From positions 28,640,668 through 28,704,667 of the forward strand of contig NC_133110.1 of NCBI RefSeq assembly GCF_022965805.1: DNA of 64,000 bases, written 5' to 3'. Made by a program: the position numbers and the translations under genes. Positions 21,768 to 32,249 of the stretch are shown here, in pieces. Under the pieces are notes generated by a model. The model saw only the letters and a program-made list of their open reading frames with translations. It did not search any database and was not told where the DNA came from. Position 1 is the first letter of the stretch. Each line of letters opens with the position of its first letter. The stretch comes from Primulina eburnea. Taxonomy: Eukaryota > Streptophyta > Magnoliopsida > Lamiales > Gesneriaceae.

Positions 21768-24628
21768 ATTAAATATTAAATTTAATGTAGTGAAAAGTAT
21801 GTTTAATAGGTTTGTAGGAGTACAAGTCTAACATACTAAATAATCAAAGTTCTTAATGGACTTTGATATAATTAATTAAACTAGCTAATTGGACTAGTCA
21901 AATTAATTAATCAAGCCCATTAATGTTAATTATAGAACATAAATCTACAATTAAGGTAATTAGGTTAAAGTTTTTGTTTTAAGAAATGAGAGCCATAACC
22001 CTACCTCCACTAACCTCCATTCTCTTCCTTGTAATTTTCGAAAATTTGCATTCCCTTCTCTCAAAAAATTCCGCCAATCTAATTTTTCAAGGTTTTGAGC
22101 CGCCTCTCAATTTTTGCTCTCCAACATGAAAAATATCTTCTATACTTTCTAGTGTAAGTTAGAAGAGGAACGAGTGATCCAGTCGTGGACCGGATTAGGA
22201 GATTGAAGAAAGAAGAGTTTGAAAAAAGTTCGTAGAGAATTCAACAAGAGCTACATTCGCTAATACCAGAATAATTGGTGCCGAGTGATTTAGCCACTAA
22301 AGGTAAATTATAAACTCGCTATTTATGATCTTTTAATTTAACCCATACGAGTGTCCAAGATAATATTTTTAATGTCAAAATAATTTTTTTTTAAAACTTC
22401 CACTGCATTTTGGACACGAGAAAACCGATAACCCAACAACATCTCCATGTGATTCACAATAAAATTTATTCTTATTCAGGCTTACCCTAATTAGCCTCAC
22501 CTTTTTCATCAACACCTTGATCAAAAATGTCAGAATTCATTTTTGATTGTACCCATCAGATCATGGAAATAACGTCTAGTATCATCGCCCATGATCCCCT
22601 AGGTATCACTGATAATGCCTGCAAAAACTTAAGTTATGATTAGCGTACCGTATGGTCTCTTCAACTCATATATCCCGATCAAATCTGCAACCACTAGTAT
22701 ATCGAGAGTTGCATATGAATTCGATAACAATGTGATGTATCTTTGAGTAATAATAGTGATATTGTATGTTCAACTAGAAAAACATACTTCCCTAAAACAT
22801 ATTTTTTGTTTTGGTCAGAGACTCCTTGCACTATTAACTCATCAGATCTTATATGATATCTTCACACGTAGGCAAACGGTGAATCCCCGAATACAATGCA
22901 ATTGCTCCTACGTATCGAAACTACACCCAACTTCGTCACGTGATGACTATCAATGAAGTCGGTAAACAGAATTCAGCCTAGGGTTTCTATGTCGTTGTTT
23001 TTCGCATCGCCAAACGTTTTCGAGCGTAATATACGCAAAGGCATGCCTTAACTTTCTTTCAAAAATCTTTCACACCATATTATGTATATTTGATTAACTT
23101 TGCATGAGAAATATGTGGCACACGTTTTATTTTTGTTTTTATGGACATATATGCATATAACTCATGCTTTGATGATATAAAACTCATGTATATGATGCAT
23201 AAAGGGGCTGCCATCCTAGGACAATAAAAAATTATGAATTCAAAGGGTTTAAGGGCAAAGGAGAGGTAGCACAAGGGCTGTCTTATGCGAGCCAAGCTTT
23301 GATGGAAATTGCAAGAATTGTGAATAAAAGTTTCGATTAGGGGGAAAGCAAGTGTGCGGCTCGACCAGGGCTCGGGTTGTATGTGGTTAGGTGTCAGATA
23401 GTGTCCTAGCCATGCTAACGGCTAGGGAAGAGTTCATGCACGATGGGAATCTTCCATGCAAGCAGAGAGCAGCAGCTGTGCGGGGGTTGTCACGACTTGG
23501 ACATGGTGTCCAGGCTAGGTCTGAGGGTAATCCGTGAGGGTCATGAGGGTTAGGACTCGGGTGGTGGCTCAGGAGAAGATTCCTCGGCGAGTTAGGAATC
23601 CTAGAGTGAATTATCGACTGCAGCTCGCGCAAGATTTGTGGTGTGGGCTAGGGGCTGGTTATGTGTGGGGTCCCGGACGCTAATCATCTTCTTAATCATC
23701 GTTGGGATTTAATTATCAATTCAGATAAACAGGGTCTAAAAATTTTTCTTTTTAAAATACAAGTGCGGAAGGTAATGGCATCTAAATAATATACATATCT
23801 GTATAAAAATACATTCCAGTATAAAAGTACAATAATGTACAAAAGTCTTTCAATTAATCTAAGGTTCAACTACTAAAGTTCAAGTAATAAAACCGAGTCT
23901 ACAATAAGTCCGGAATCACCACTCTAACTCGTCTTCTTGAACCCGATCATGCCCCACTTGTTGTCATGCACACATACAAAACAAGACAACAGCCGGATAC
24001 TCTGGTGAGAATAAATCCCAGTATAAAACATGGTAAATGTAAAGGCCCTAAAAACTTCTTGCTTGAAATTTGCGGAAAATTAAAAATTTTTTTTTTAAAA
24101 GAACTTAAATGGCCTCATTCATAAAATCAACTGTTAAATCACGTTCAATGTTTAAAAATAAAGCAGCAGAAGAAAATAAAGTTTGCCAACAATTTCAATT
24201 TAAAAATATCCACGACTGATAAAAATTGTTTGCGGAATAAAATAACAACTGCTGCACTGAGGTCCTCGGGTGCCACTACTGCCGACCCAAGCTGGCTCAC
24301 TGGTCCCCGCCCTCGGCCCTGGCCTCATCAGCACCTACAACAATCAAGTCTAGTGAGCCTAAAGACTCAGCATGCATATATCGCAAGTAATGAGTAAAAT
24401 CTGAAGTAAAAATATGCATGGGGTAAAATATCATGTCATGAGGCATACTGAAAATAATCTGTACTCATGCTGAAAATAAACTGATCTGAGCAATTATAAC
24501 ACGTGCATAACTGAACTGATAATCACAGTAAAATATTTGCTCCTTGGAGCCTGTACTGAAATAACTGGTAAAATTTTCTGTTGAGATTATGTTTTACGCC
24601 TGTGGCCACTGCACTAAGCTGAACTGAT

Positions 24629-24757
24629 CGGTAACTGACTACCGGGGAGCCTGGAACTGAGCTGGCGGTCACTGAAGACCCGATGGTACCATCCTGAACT
24701 GATCGGTCACTGGCGACCGGGTGGTACCAACCTGAACTGAGCGGTCACTGGCGACCG
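24629..24757. repeat. CGGTC/GACCG stem-loop array in Gypsy 1 3' LTR
   Basis: Four hairpins: CGGTA-ACTGAC-TACCG (24629), CGGTC-ACTGAA-GACCC (24666), CGGTC-ACTGGC-GACCG (24704) and the same again (24742). In the first copy the innermost pair is A-T rather than C-G, changed on both sides. The same four copies are in the 5' LTR. Confidence 0.85.
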
Positions 24758-25034
24758 TATAAATAATGCTCCCACATAGTGAATGAAAATATCCTGAAAT
24801 TTTACCAACTGGAATGGATCGTCCCCAGGCTCGCTGCGACCTAAATATGCAATAGATTTTTCTTGGATGAATGATGCACTAAAGTTTGAAAATTTTGACA
24901 ATTACGCTTAACGACTCCGTATTTTAATCATGACTCCGAACCAACCCGAACCAACTCTGAACCGTCATCACGTCATGATTAAAATACGCTAAACATACTG
25001 AAATTATGCTCCTAAAATGATGAGGGTCGAATTC

Positions 25035-27174
25035 TGTTAGAGTAGGTGCCCGTCGAGCCAAATGTTGGCCGAGTGTTCACAATGAAACTCTATGGATAAG
25101 CAATCTTTATTTTAATGATATTTGAAATTATTATTATGGCACATCTTTATCTGTATACCCATGCTAGTTGCATAGATAAAGCCCTTGAATATACAAATAG
25201 TAGAAAGAATATGAGATGCTCATATGATGAGTATCATGAAAGTCATATTTGTAATACTGTATATTCTAAACGGTTCCTAGTCGATTCAGCCGCCACTAAG
25301 AAGGATATAGGCCGCTCGAGTTAGATACTAGTATCTGCGATGTGAGTACCATGTTTCATTGGTAGGGGACATTGTGATGTCCGAACATGCAGATAGGTGC
25401 TCCTTGTAGAGTGCACTGAACAACCCTCCATAAAAGGACTTTCCAAGTGGTTCTCACTTATCGAGTGGAAATGTCCTAGTTTATGGTTGTACAGAATTAG
25501 TCCTTATGACCCGGGACAACATTGAGACTCTATGTGCTAGAATTACACTTTGACTTGTTTACCGACTCTCATGGGGTCATCAGGTGGCAAGGTTGGGTGT
25601 TCTGTCGAAACACATAGGAGTCGATGCATTGTAGTCGGGGATTCACCGCTTACCTTCGGGTATGGATATCCTATGTGTTATCATGTGTATGTAGGTTGAA
25701 ATCTCTGGCCAGAGTATGGTTGTAATTATGAAAGGGGTTTCATAGATTACACCATCGATGCAACTACAACATGACACATAGTATCGATTCATTGACAACT
25801 CTCGATAAACCAATGGTTGTCGAATCGATCGGGATATATGAGTTGAAGGGACCGTACTGTACGCTAACCATAATTGAATGGTTCTTGCAGGCACTATCAT
25901 GTGATACCTAGGGAATCACGTAAGCGATGCTGCTAGGCGTTTAACGTGATTGGTTGGGTACTATCAGACTTGAGTTCTGACGTTCTTACTATCAAGGAGT
26001 TGATATGTAAGAATGGAGCAATTGGGGTATGCTCGAATAAGGACATGTTTAGTCCGAATCACATGGAGATGTGAACCCACGGCTAGTTGTATCAATGAAC
26101 CATTGAGGGCCACACAAGTGCTAGCTTTCTAGATCCCGTTGAGAAGTTAAAATAGTTCAATGTGTTGAACGGCTTATAAAGGAGTTTATAAGCGTAAGTA
26201 AAATTAGAAGTATGACTTCTATAAAGGAGAAAATAGTTCAATGTGTTGAACGACTTATAAATGAGTTTATAAGTGTAGGGAAAAATAGAAGTATGACTTC
26301 TATGAGGGAAATGTAAATTTTGATTTATGGAAGTGTTCTTAAATTAAAATTTGGCCAAGAGAATAATGTATTTGAAACTTGTGATTTTCATAAACATTAT
26401 TATGGACTAAATTAAATTAATTCAAGTGTTGAATTAATTAAAAACTAGTGGGCCTAGTAGAGCCCAAATAATTAAATTAATTCAAGTGTTGGATTAATTA
26501 AATAATGTTGAGTCTTGTAGAGCTCAATTAAAATAATTATTTAAACTAGTGGGACTTGAATAAATTCAAGTAATGTTTAATTAGTCTCAAATATGTTTGA
26601 GATAATTAAATTTAGTCCAAAGTTTTTAATTTGATTAAAAACTATATTATATGCATGCATGGGAGGTGAAGGGTTGGAGGTTACTTTTTATTAAAATATT
26701 GGCATGGCATGCCACTTTATGGATCAACTTTTTGCAACCCCAAGAGAACTCATCCTCCCTCATTACACACATGCTATGGCCGAAACATCATCTCAAAATT
26801 CTCTCCCATTTTTTCATTTTTGTGTTCTTCAATTTGTTGAAGAAAACACACTTCTCTTTGAAAAATCCTCAAATATTTCTAGTGCAATATTTGAGGGGAT
26901 CTACCTAGTTGGTGGTGGGCTTAATTTGAAGGAAAGATTCAAGGATTTGGAGGAGGAGCTTGTAGATCTTCATGCCTTGAAGAGCTTTGTTGTTTGACAA
27001 CAAAGTTGGAGCCATAATCAACTTTTTAAAGTTGATAGGTAACATTTCTTTAACACCCTATGAATGTGTTTTGTAAATATTGTACAAGAACCTAAGGTGG
27101 CCGAAATATCTTGTGTAAAATTAAAAATTTTTGCTTCCGTTGCGCTTCCGACCACCGTAACCGGTCCGCTTTCA
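25035..27174 (+). repeat. 5' LTR of the Copia element
   Basis: It runs from TGTTAGAGTAGGTGCCC to CCGCTTTCA and is almost identical to 32250-34379. Confidence 0.95.
26155..26301 (+). repeat. Two 81-bp units of three palindromes in the Copia LTR
   Basis: Each unit contains GTTCAATGTGTTGAAC, CTTATAAAGGAGTTTATAAG (ATGAG loop in unit 2) and AGAAGTATGACTTCT. Unit 1 is at 26155-26220, unit 2 at 26236-26301. The arrangement is repeated in the 3' LTR from 33370. Changes between copies fall in loops, such as AGAAGTCTGACTTCT in the 3' LTR. Confidence 0.85.
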
Positions 27175-27176
27175 AG

Positions 27177-27188
27177 TGGTATCAGAGC
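27177..27188 (+). promoter_or_regulatory. Primer binding site, initiator Met tRNA type
   Basis: TGGTATCAGAGC lies 2 nt after the 5' LTR. This is the standard plant retrotransposon site for priming minus-strand DNA synthesis by the initiator methionine tRNA. Confidence 0.9.
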
Positions 27189-28978
27189 TTAGGTTACGGT
27201 TTTTGTGTAATATTTGCATGATATTATGTTGAGATCAATTTCTAACCGTTTGAGATTTTTTGGTGCAACAAAATGCAAGGACCGAAATTTTACAAAACAA
27301 AAAAAAAAAATTTTCGGGGCTGCCCGAGGGGGCTGCCCGAAAATTTCGGGCAGCCGAGGGGCAGCCCAAGGGGCTGTCCGAAATGCAGTTTTTTAAATAA
27401 ATAAAAAAAATTTTTTGTTGTGGCCGGAATCCGGCGACGGAGCTCCGGCGACGGCGATGACGACTAGGGTTTCCAAAAGTGTTTTGGTGAATCTTAGTGT
27501 CATGGGCCTTGAAATGTTGGGCCATTGGATGGACAACATAATTTGTGAAATTTAAATGGGCCAAAATATTTTTTGGTGAAAAATGGTTTTTGGGCCCTTA
27601 AGTTTAAATTTACAATTGTTGCACATATTTTCTCATAAAATAAATAATTGAAGTAGGACTTTAAATATTTATAGTAAATGGTGATTTACAAGAAATTCGA
27701 TTATAAATAAATTAATTTGAAAGTAGACAAAGGTGTTTGTATACTTTGTTAATTTAATTTATAATTGTGGCGGTTAGTGATTGGATCAAGATATATAATA
27801 TTGGATCAATTAATTATAGTGATAATTAATTGATGGTGTATGATATGTGATATTATGCATGAAGGATGATCAAAAGCCCAAGTCCAATTTGCTAGGTGTA
27901 TGCTAGGATATTTGTGTTGTATGATTGTAATAATTATCAATTTAAAGTGGGCTTGGTTTATGGCCCGTTCCCACCCCATGAGATGTACCCCTATGTGCCA
28001 TGGATATTTAATTGTAAATATTAGAATAGTGGAAGATCAAGATTGGAAGATGGTGGCCTTGATGATTATGAAGATCAAAGACATGTAATATTGGATGCTA
28101 ATGTAATAATTTAGTTGCATTGCATCCCGTGCATTTACCCTAGGATTGGACCTAGGCCCGTGTTTGGCTCACACGGGCCATTAGTTTTGGGGCAATTGAT
28201 CATCCTTGTACTGTTTTCTATTTATAATATATGCATGATATGTTATAAATAATGAGTATGTGCGTTATTATTATTATAATAACAAAGTTGCATGAATCCG
28301 GCAAACATACGATCAAACATGGCGAGCTTTTAAAATAAAATTAATGATGAGACCTTTCAAAATTAAAAACCCTCATTTTGAATAAGATTCAAAATTAATA
28401 TCAAGCCCGAAAAGGGGAATTATAAATTTGTTTATAATTTCCTTGTCTTCCATCGACAATGGATGCATGATGAACGCTACCCGTACTCGGGGCTCGGCTC
28501 ATATTATTGAGGGGGCCCTGGGTGCCGGAAAGCTGTGACATCCATTGACATTGTGATGTGAACTACGTGGAACTCCCATGATTTCGGCTCATATTATTGA
28601 GGGAACTCATGGCGACCGTCCATTAAGGTTCAACATCGATGGGTTAGGCTTGACACGTGAAGATGAACGACGTCATATTATTGGGTCATAATCAAACGTG
28701 AGACAAAAGTTTACGTAGAGGGTTGCATTGTGATGCAATTGGAAACTACCTTTTAGGAATTGTGATTGGCTGATATTATTCGGGATCACAATTCGCTAAT
28801 TGGACCTTACGTACCTACTGAGGAAAGGAGTTTCCCGTTTTCACTAGAGGGTAGTGAAAGATGTCAAAACAGTGGGAGCAAATATTTATGAAGTAAAAGT
28901 CCAAACTTCATATCTTACTAAATATTTAAAATAGTCATCAACATTTATCTGTTTTTTACTTTTCAGTACAAATCAACA
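27189..28978 (+). other. Copia untranslated leader with structured motifs
   Basis: About 1.8 kb without a credible gene between the primer site and gag. 27315-27385 is a GC-rich cluster of GGGCTGCCCGA repeats in both orientations, which can fold on itself around AAAATTT. 28496-28784 has four spaced copies of TCATATTATTGAGG or a close variant. Leaders of this kind carry packaging and dimerisation signals in retroelements generally; that role is inferred here, not shown. Confidence 0.6.
28496..28784 (+). repeat. Four constant-loop stem-loops in the Copia leader
   Basis: The motif (G/C)TCATATTATTGAGGG or a close variant occurs at 28496, 28585, 28672 and 28768, about 87-97 bp apart. Arms around the copies differ: GGGC/GCCC at the first, CCATGA/TCATGG at the second, CACGT/ACGTG at the third and a perfect AATTGTGAT/ATCACAATT at the fourth. 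So the loop is constant while the stems change. Confidence 0.75.
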
Positions 28979-29839
28979 ATGTCTTCGATGCGCAATTCGA
29001 TATCTGTAATACTCGACAAACACATATTAACTGGACCTAATTACCTCACTTGGCTAAGAAATTTGAAAATAGTCTTGAATTCGGAAAGGGTAACATATAC
29101 ATTGACTCAGTCGCCCCCTGTTGAGGCTCTGACTGACTGCACTCCCGAGGAATTGCAGGCTTACAAGGAATGGTGTGACCATGACTTGATAGCCAGGTGT
29201 TATATGCTAACTTCTATGAACGATGAGCTGCAGAGGCGTTTTGAGGGTGCAAAGAATGCTGCTGACATTCATTTGCACCTCAAAGAGCTCTTTGGAGAAC
29301 AAACACGTCCTCTTAGGCATGCTACCGTCAAGGAGCTGATCACTTTGCGCATGCGAGATGGGACCTCGGTCCATGAGCATGGCCTAAAGGTGATCGGGCT
29401 CGTGGACAAGCTCGTTGGCATGGATCTGATCTTGCCTTCGGAGTTGACCACCGACGTGTTGCTGTTATCGCTGCCTAGCTCATTTGATCCTTTTGTGGTG
29501 AATTACAACATGAACAAGATGGAACCGACCCTTGAGGAGTTGGTAAACATGCTTGTTAGGTTTGAATCCACCATCAAGAAAGAGAAGTTGGTTCTTTATG
29601 TGGGTTCTTCATCTGGTACGAAGATTGATCCACATGGGAAGGGAAAGAAGAGTTCTTTCCAACGTCCCAAAAAGAACGTGCCCTTGTTGAGGCAATCTCC
29701 GAATCCTGTTGAGACAGCCAGACCAGTTAAGGCTGACAAGACTGGTGATGTTTGTCATCACTGCAAGAAGCCTGGACATTTGAAGCGAAATTGCAAGGAA
29801 TATCTGGCCCAGAAGTGTTCTGGAAACGGTATGTTCTAA
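28979..29839 (+). CDS. Copia gag polyprotein
   Basis: An intact 286-residue frame beginning MSSMRNSISVILDKH. The N-terminal two thirds match the plant Copia gag (UBN2-type) pattern: NYLTWLRNLKIVLNSE near residues 21-36, then the WCDHDLIARCYMLTSM and HLKELFG regions. A CCHC zinc knuckle, CHHCKKPGHLKRNC, is near residues 260-273; it binds RNA. Gag forms the particle that holds the RNA and reverse transcriptase. The start follows ACAATG at the end of the leader. Protease is in the same frame but separated by stops just after gag (TAA at 29837-29839, another soon after), so a Gag-Pol fusion is not available from this copy. As the only intact protein in the element, it may still be made. Confidence 0.85.
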   Translation: MSSMRNSISVILDKHILTGPNYLTWLRNLKIVLNSERVTYTLTQSPPVEALTDCTPEELQAYKEWCDHDLIARCYMLTSMNDELQRRFEGAKNAADIHLHLKELFGEQTRPLRHATVKELITLRMRDGTSVHEHGLKVIGLVDKLVGMDLILPSELTTDVLLLSLPSSFDPFVVNYNMNKMEPTLEELVNMLVRFESTIKKEKLVLYVGSSSGTKIDPHGKGKKSSFQRPKKNVPLLRQSPNPVETARPVKADKTGDVCHHCKKPGHLKRNCKEYLAQKCSGNGMF

Positions 29840-29857
29840 ATTTAAGTAAACATTTCA

Positions 29858-30235
29858 ATTAACTCTACTTCTTGGGTATTAGATACCGGTTGTGACTCAC
29901 ATCTCTGTAATGGGTTACAGGTGATGGGAAGAAGTAGGAAGCTTAAGGAAGGTGTGACCTTCTTGAGGATGGGCAATGGAGCAAGAGTTGCTACCAAGGC
30001 TATTAAGGATGTTTACTTATTGTTGAACAATGACTTTAAGTTAATTTTAAGAGATGTTTTGTTTGTACCTGTTTGGTGTAAAACATTGTTTCCATTTCTA
30101 TTGTGATAAAAATGGATATTTTTGTTTATTTAGCAAAGGTGTTTGCAACATTTACAAGAATGAATGTTTAATTGGTACTTGAGAACTTGAAAACGATCTC
30201 TATAACTTAAAATTAAAAGATATTCCATTAAATGT
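29858..30235 (+). pseudogene. Copia protease and truncated pre-integrase region
   Basis: The protease active site TSWVLDTGCDSHLC (Asp codon at 29882) is followed by FLRMGNGARVA and LRDVLFVP, typical of plant Copia protease. After about 30105 the frame breaks (several stops), but remnants of the GAG-pre-integrase segment (ENLKTISI) can be read up to about 30220. Next comes TPYEIWMGKPPKYSHLRIWG (from about 30245), which normally follows the integrase core. The zinc-binding and D,D-35-E residues are therefore absent: a deletion of the whole catalytic core. Confidence 0.8.
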
Positions 30236-30244
30236 CCATTCAAA

Positions 30245-31675
30245 GGCAGACACCATATGAGATATGGATGGGTAAGCCTCCCAAATATTCTCATCTTAGA
30301 ATATGGGGAGCCCTGCTTATGTGAAGCAGGTAGTGGGAGATAAATTGGATAGTTGATCCATTTTATATTACTTTGTGGGATATCCAAGGAATTAAGTTGG
30401 ATATCATTTCTATCATCCACAAGAAACAAAGGTGTTTGTTTCTAGGAATGCATCCTTTTTGGAAAAGGAATTTCCATTGGATAGAAAATGGGAGATGATA
30501 GATCTCGAAGAGGTTCGAGAGACACCCACAATTATAGAACCCACACCCGAAGAGCCATGTGAGGAGATACAAGCTCCTAAAAGATTCGAGAAAGTCTCGA
30601 GACCACCTATGAGGTATGGTCAGCTTCTTGAAGAGGGCCATGATAAGCCTAACCATGGATGTGATCCAAGGACCTTCAAGGAAGCGTTATCTAATGCCGA
30701 TTCATCCAAATGGCTTGAAGCTATGGAATCTGAGATGAATTCCATGCATTCGAACCAAGTGTGGAATCTCGTGGATCCACCTGAGGGAATTGTTCCCATA
30801 GGATGTAAATGGATTTACAAGAGGAGACTTGGGGCGGATGGGAAGGTATTGACCTTCAAGGCGCGATTGGTGGCAAAAGGATATACTCAAAGACAAGGAG
30901 TTGACTTTGAGGAAACCATTTCACCAGTTGCAATGTTCAAGTCTATAAGGATTTTGCTAGCCATAGCTGAATGGTATGACTGTGAGATATGGCAGATGGA
31001 TGTCAAGACAAACTTTCTTAATGGGGATTTTAAGAAAGTTATTTTAATGTCTTAACCTGAAGGGTTTACATCTATCGGAAGTGAGCATATGGTATGCAAA
31101 CTTCAGAGATCTATTTATGATCTAAAGCAGGCATCTAGGAGTTGGAACCTCAGATTCGACAGGACAATCAAATAGTTTGATTTACTAAGAATCCTGAGGA
31201 ACCCTATGTGTATAAGAAGGTCAGTGGGAGTGTTGTGACATTCCTGGTGTTGTATGTTGATGACATTCTACTCATTGGAAATGATGTAGGAATGTTGCAA
31301 TAAACTGAAATATGGTTAGCGAGTAAGTTCTCGATGTAGGACTTGGGTGAAGCATCTTTTGTATTGGGAATACAGATCTATTGAGATAGATCGAGAAGAT
31401 TGCTTGGTCTCACCCAGTCCACATACATGATACCATCGTGAAGCGGTTCTCGATGGATGAGTCCATGAGAGGACATCTACCAATGTGTCATGGCGTGTCC
31501 CTATCCAAGTCTGTCTCCCAAGACTGATGCAGAGATAGTGGCGATGACACGCATTCCGTATGCTTCGGCAATTGGTAGCATCATGTATGGGATGATATCT
31601 ACACGTCTTGACGTGGCTTTCGCACTAAGTGTAGTGAGTAGATATCAATCTAACCCTGGTCTTCCACACTAGAAA
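30245..31675 (+). pseudogene. Copia reverse transcriptase (broken)
   Basis: 30432-31055 is the best open part. It has an acidic connector, then the Copia RT start (WLEAMESEMNSMHSNQVW), KWIYKRRLGADG, FKARLVAKGYTQRQGVDF and DCEIWQMDVKTNFLNG, where the first catalytic Asp (QMDV) is kept. A stop at 31053-31055 interrupts the continuation PEGFTSIGSEHMVCKL, and frame changes follow. The catalytic YVDD box is still visible at 31253-31264. The stretch to about 31675 (YASAIGSIMYGMISTRLDVAFA) is the end of the RT region. It cannot make an active enzyme. Confidence 0.85.
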
Positions 31676-31747
31676 GCTGTGAAAGACATCCTCAAGTAGT
31701 TGAGAAGGACCAATAAAGTGTTCTTGGTCTATGGGGTGGAGAACTAA

Positions 31748-32235
31748 AATTGGAAGGCTATACCGACTCTAGCTTCCAAAGCGATATCGATGACTCGAAG
31801 TCAACCTCTGGTTTTGTATTCATGCTCAATGGTGCTGAAGTCTCTTGGAAGAGTTCCAAGCAAGACAATACTGCGGATTCCAGCACAGAGGCCGAATACA
31901 TTGTTGCATCGGATGCAGCAAGGGAGGCTGTTTGGATAAGGAATTTCGTCCAAGAATTGGACGTCATTCCTAATGGAGTTGCTCCTGTCCCGGTGTTGTG
32001 TGACAACACGGGAGCTATAGCTCAAGCAAAGGAGCTTAGGTCTCATCAGAAATCCAAACTAGTATTGAGAAAGTACCACATCCTCGGAGAGATTGTGGAA
32101 AGAGGAGAAGTGTCTTTTGACACAGTCGGCTCCGCCGATAATGTTGTTGATCCACTAGCTAAGCCTTTACCTGGACCATTATTCGACAAGCATCGCGAAT
32201 CAATGGGTTTAAAGCAAATGGGTAGTTGGCTCTAG
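31748..32235 (+). pseudogene. Copia RNase H domain
   Basis: About 161 open residues starting near [11 protein letters not shown], with [48 protein letters not shown] and [14 protein letters not shown], the RNase H motifs of plant Copia pol including acidic residues in TDSS, TEAEY and CDN. It ends at a normal stop just before the polypurine tract. The domain itself is open but sits behind broken RT, so it cannot be reached as part of a polyprotein. Confidence 0.85.
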
Positions 32236-32249
32236 TGCAAGTGGGAGAT
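32236..32249 (+). promoter_or_regulatory. Copia polypurine tract
   Basis: GTGCAAGTGGGAGAT directly precedes the 3' LTR; AAGTGGGAGA is the typical plant Copia primer for plus-strand DNA. Confidence 0.85.

Larger units (their letters stand above)
18611..22438 (+). mobile_element. Solo LTR, Copia-type family A, with nested insert
   Basis: It starts TGTTAGAATAGATGCCC and ends ACCCAACA, flanked by the perfect duplication ACATC (18606-18610 and 22439-22443). It is the same family as 763-2986, including the CTGGCCAGAGTA and AATTCAAGGAGTTGAATTT regions. A second solo LTR (19092-20942) is inserted in it; without that it is about 2.0 kb. Confidence 0.9.
18380..22975 (-). mobile_element. Old inverted Copia LTR fragment, split by insertion
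   Basis: 18380-18610 and 22444-22975 together read as the reverse complement of the Copia LTR (compare the reversed 25545-26200: ACTAGCCGTGGGTTCACATC, then the CATGATCCCCTAGGTATCACTG region). The piece is interrupted by the solo LTR 18611-22438, whose target duplication ACATC lies at the break. The last part, corresponding to the first half-kilobase of the LTR, is missing where it meets Gypsy LTR sequence at 22976. The left limit is approximate because the match decays. Confidence 0.7.

Noticed and set aside
24758..24768. Plus-strand TATAAATAA next to the hairpin array as an LTR promoter
   Set aside because: Gypsy element 1 is coded on the minus strand, so this TATA box points the wrong way.
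25643..25900. 85-residue minus-strand frame, identical at 32858-33115
   Set aside because: It is conserved only because both copies are LTRs of one young element; it is antisense with no domain.
27177..27188. tRNA gene
   Set aside because: The 12-base match to initiator Met tRNA is a primer binding site; no cloverleaf is present here or at the other primer sites.
28496..28784. Geminivirus-like nonanucleotide origin (ATATTATT in hairpin loops)
   Set aside because: The loop is not TAATATTAC, there is no Rep gene, and it lies in a Copia leader.
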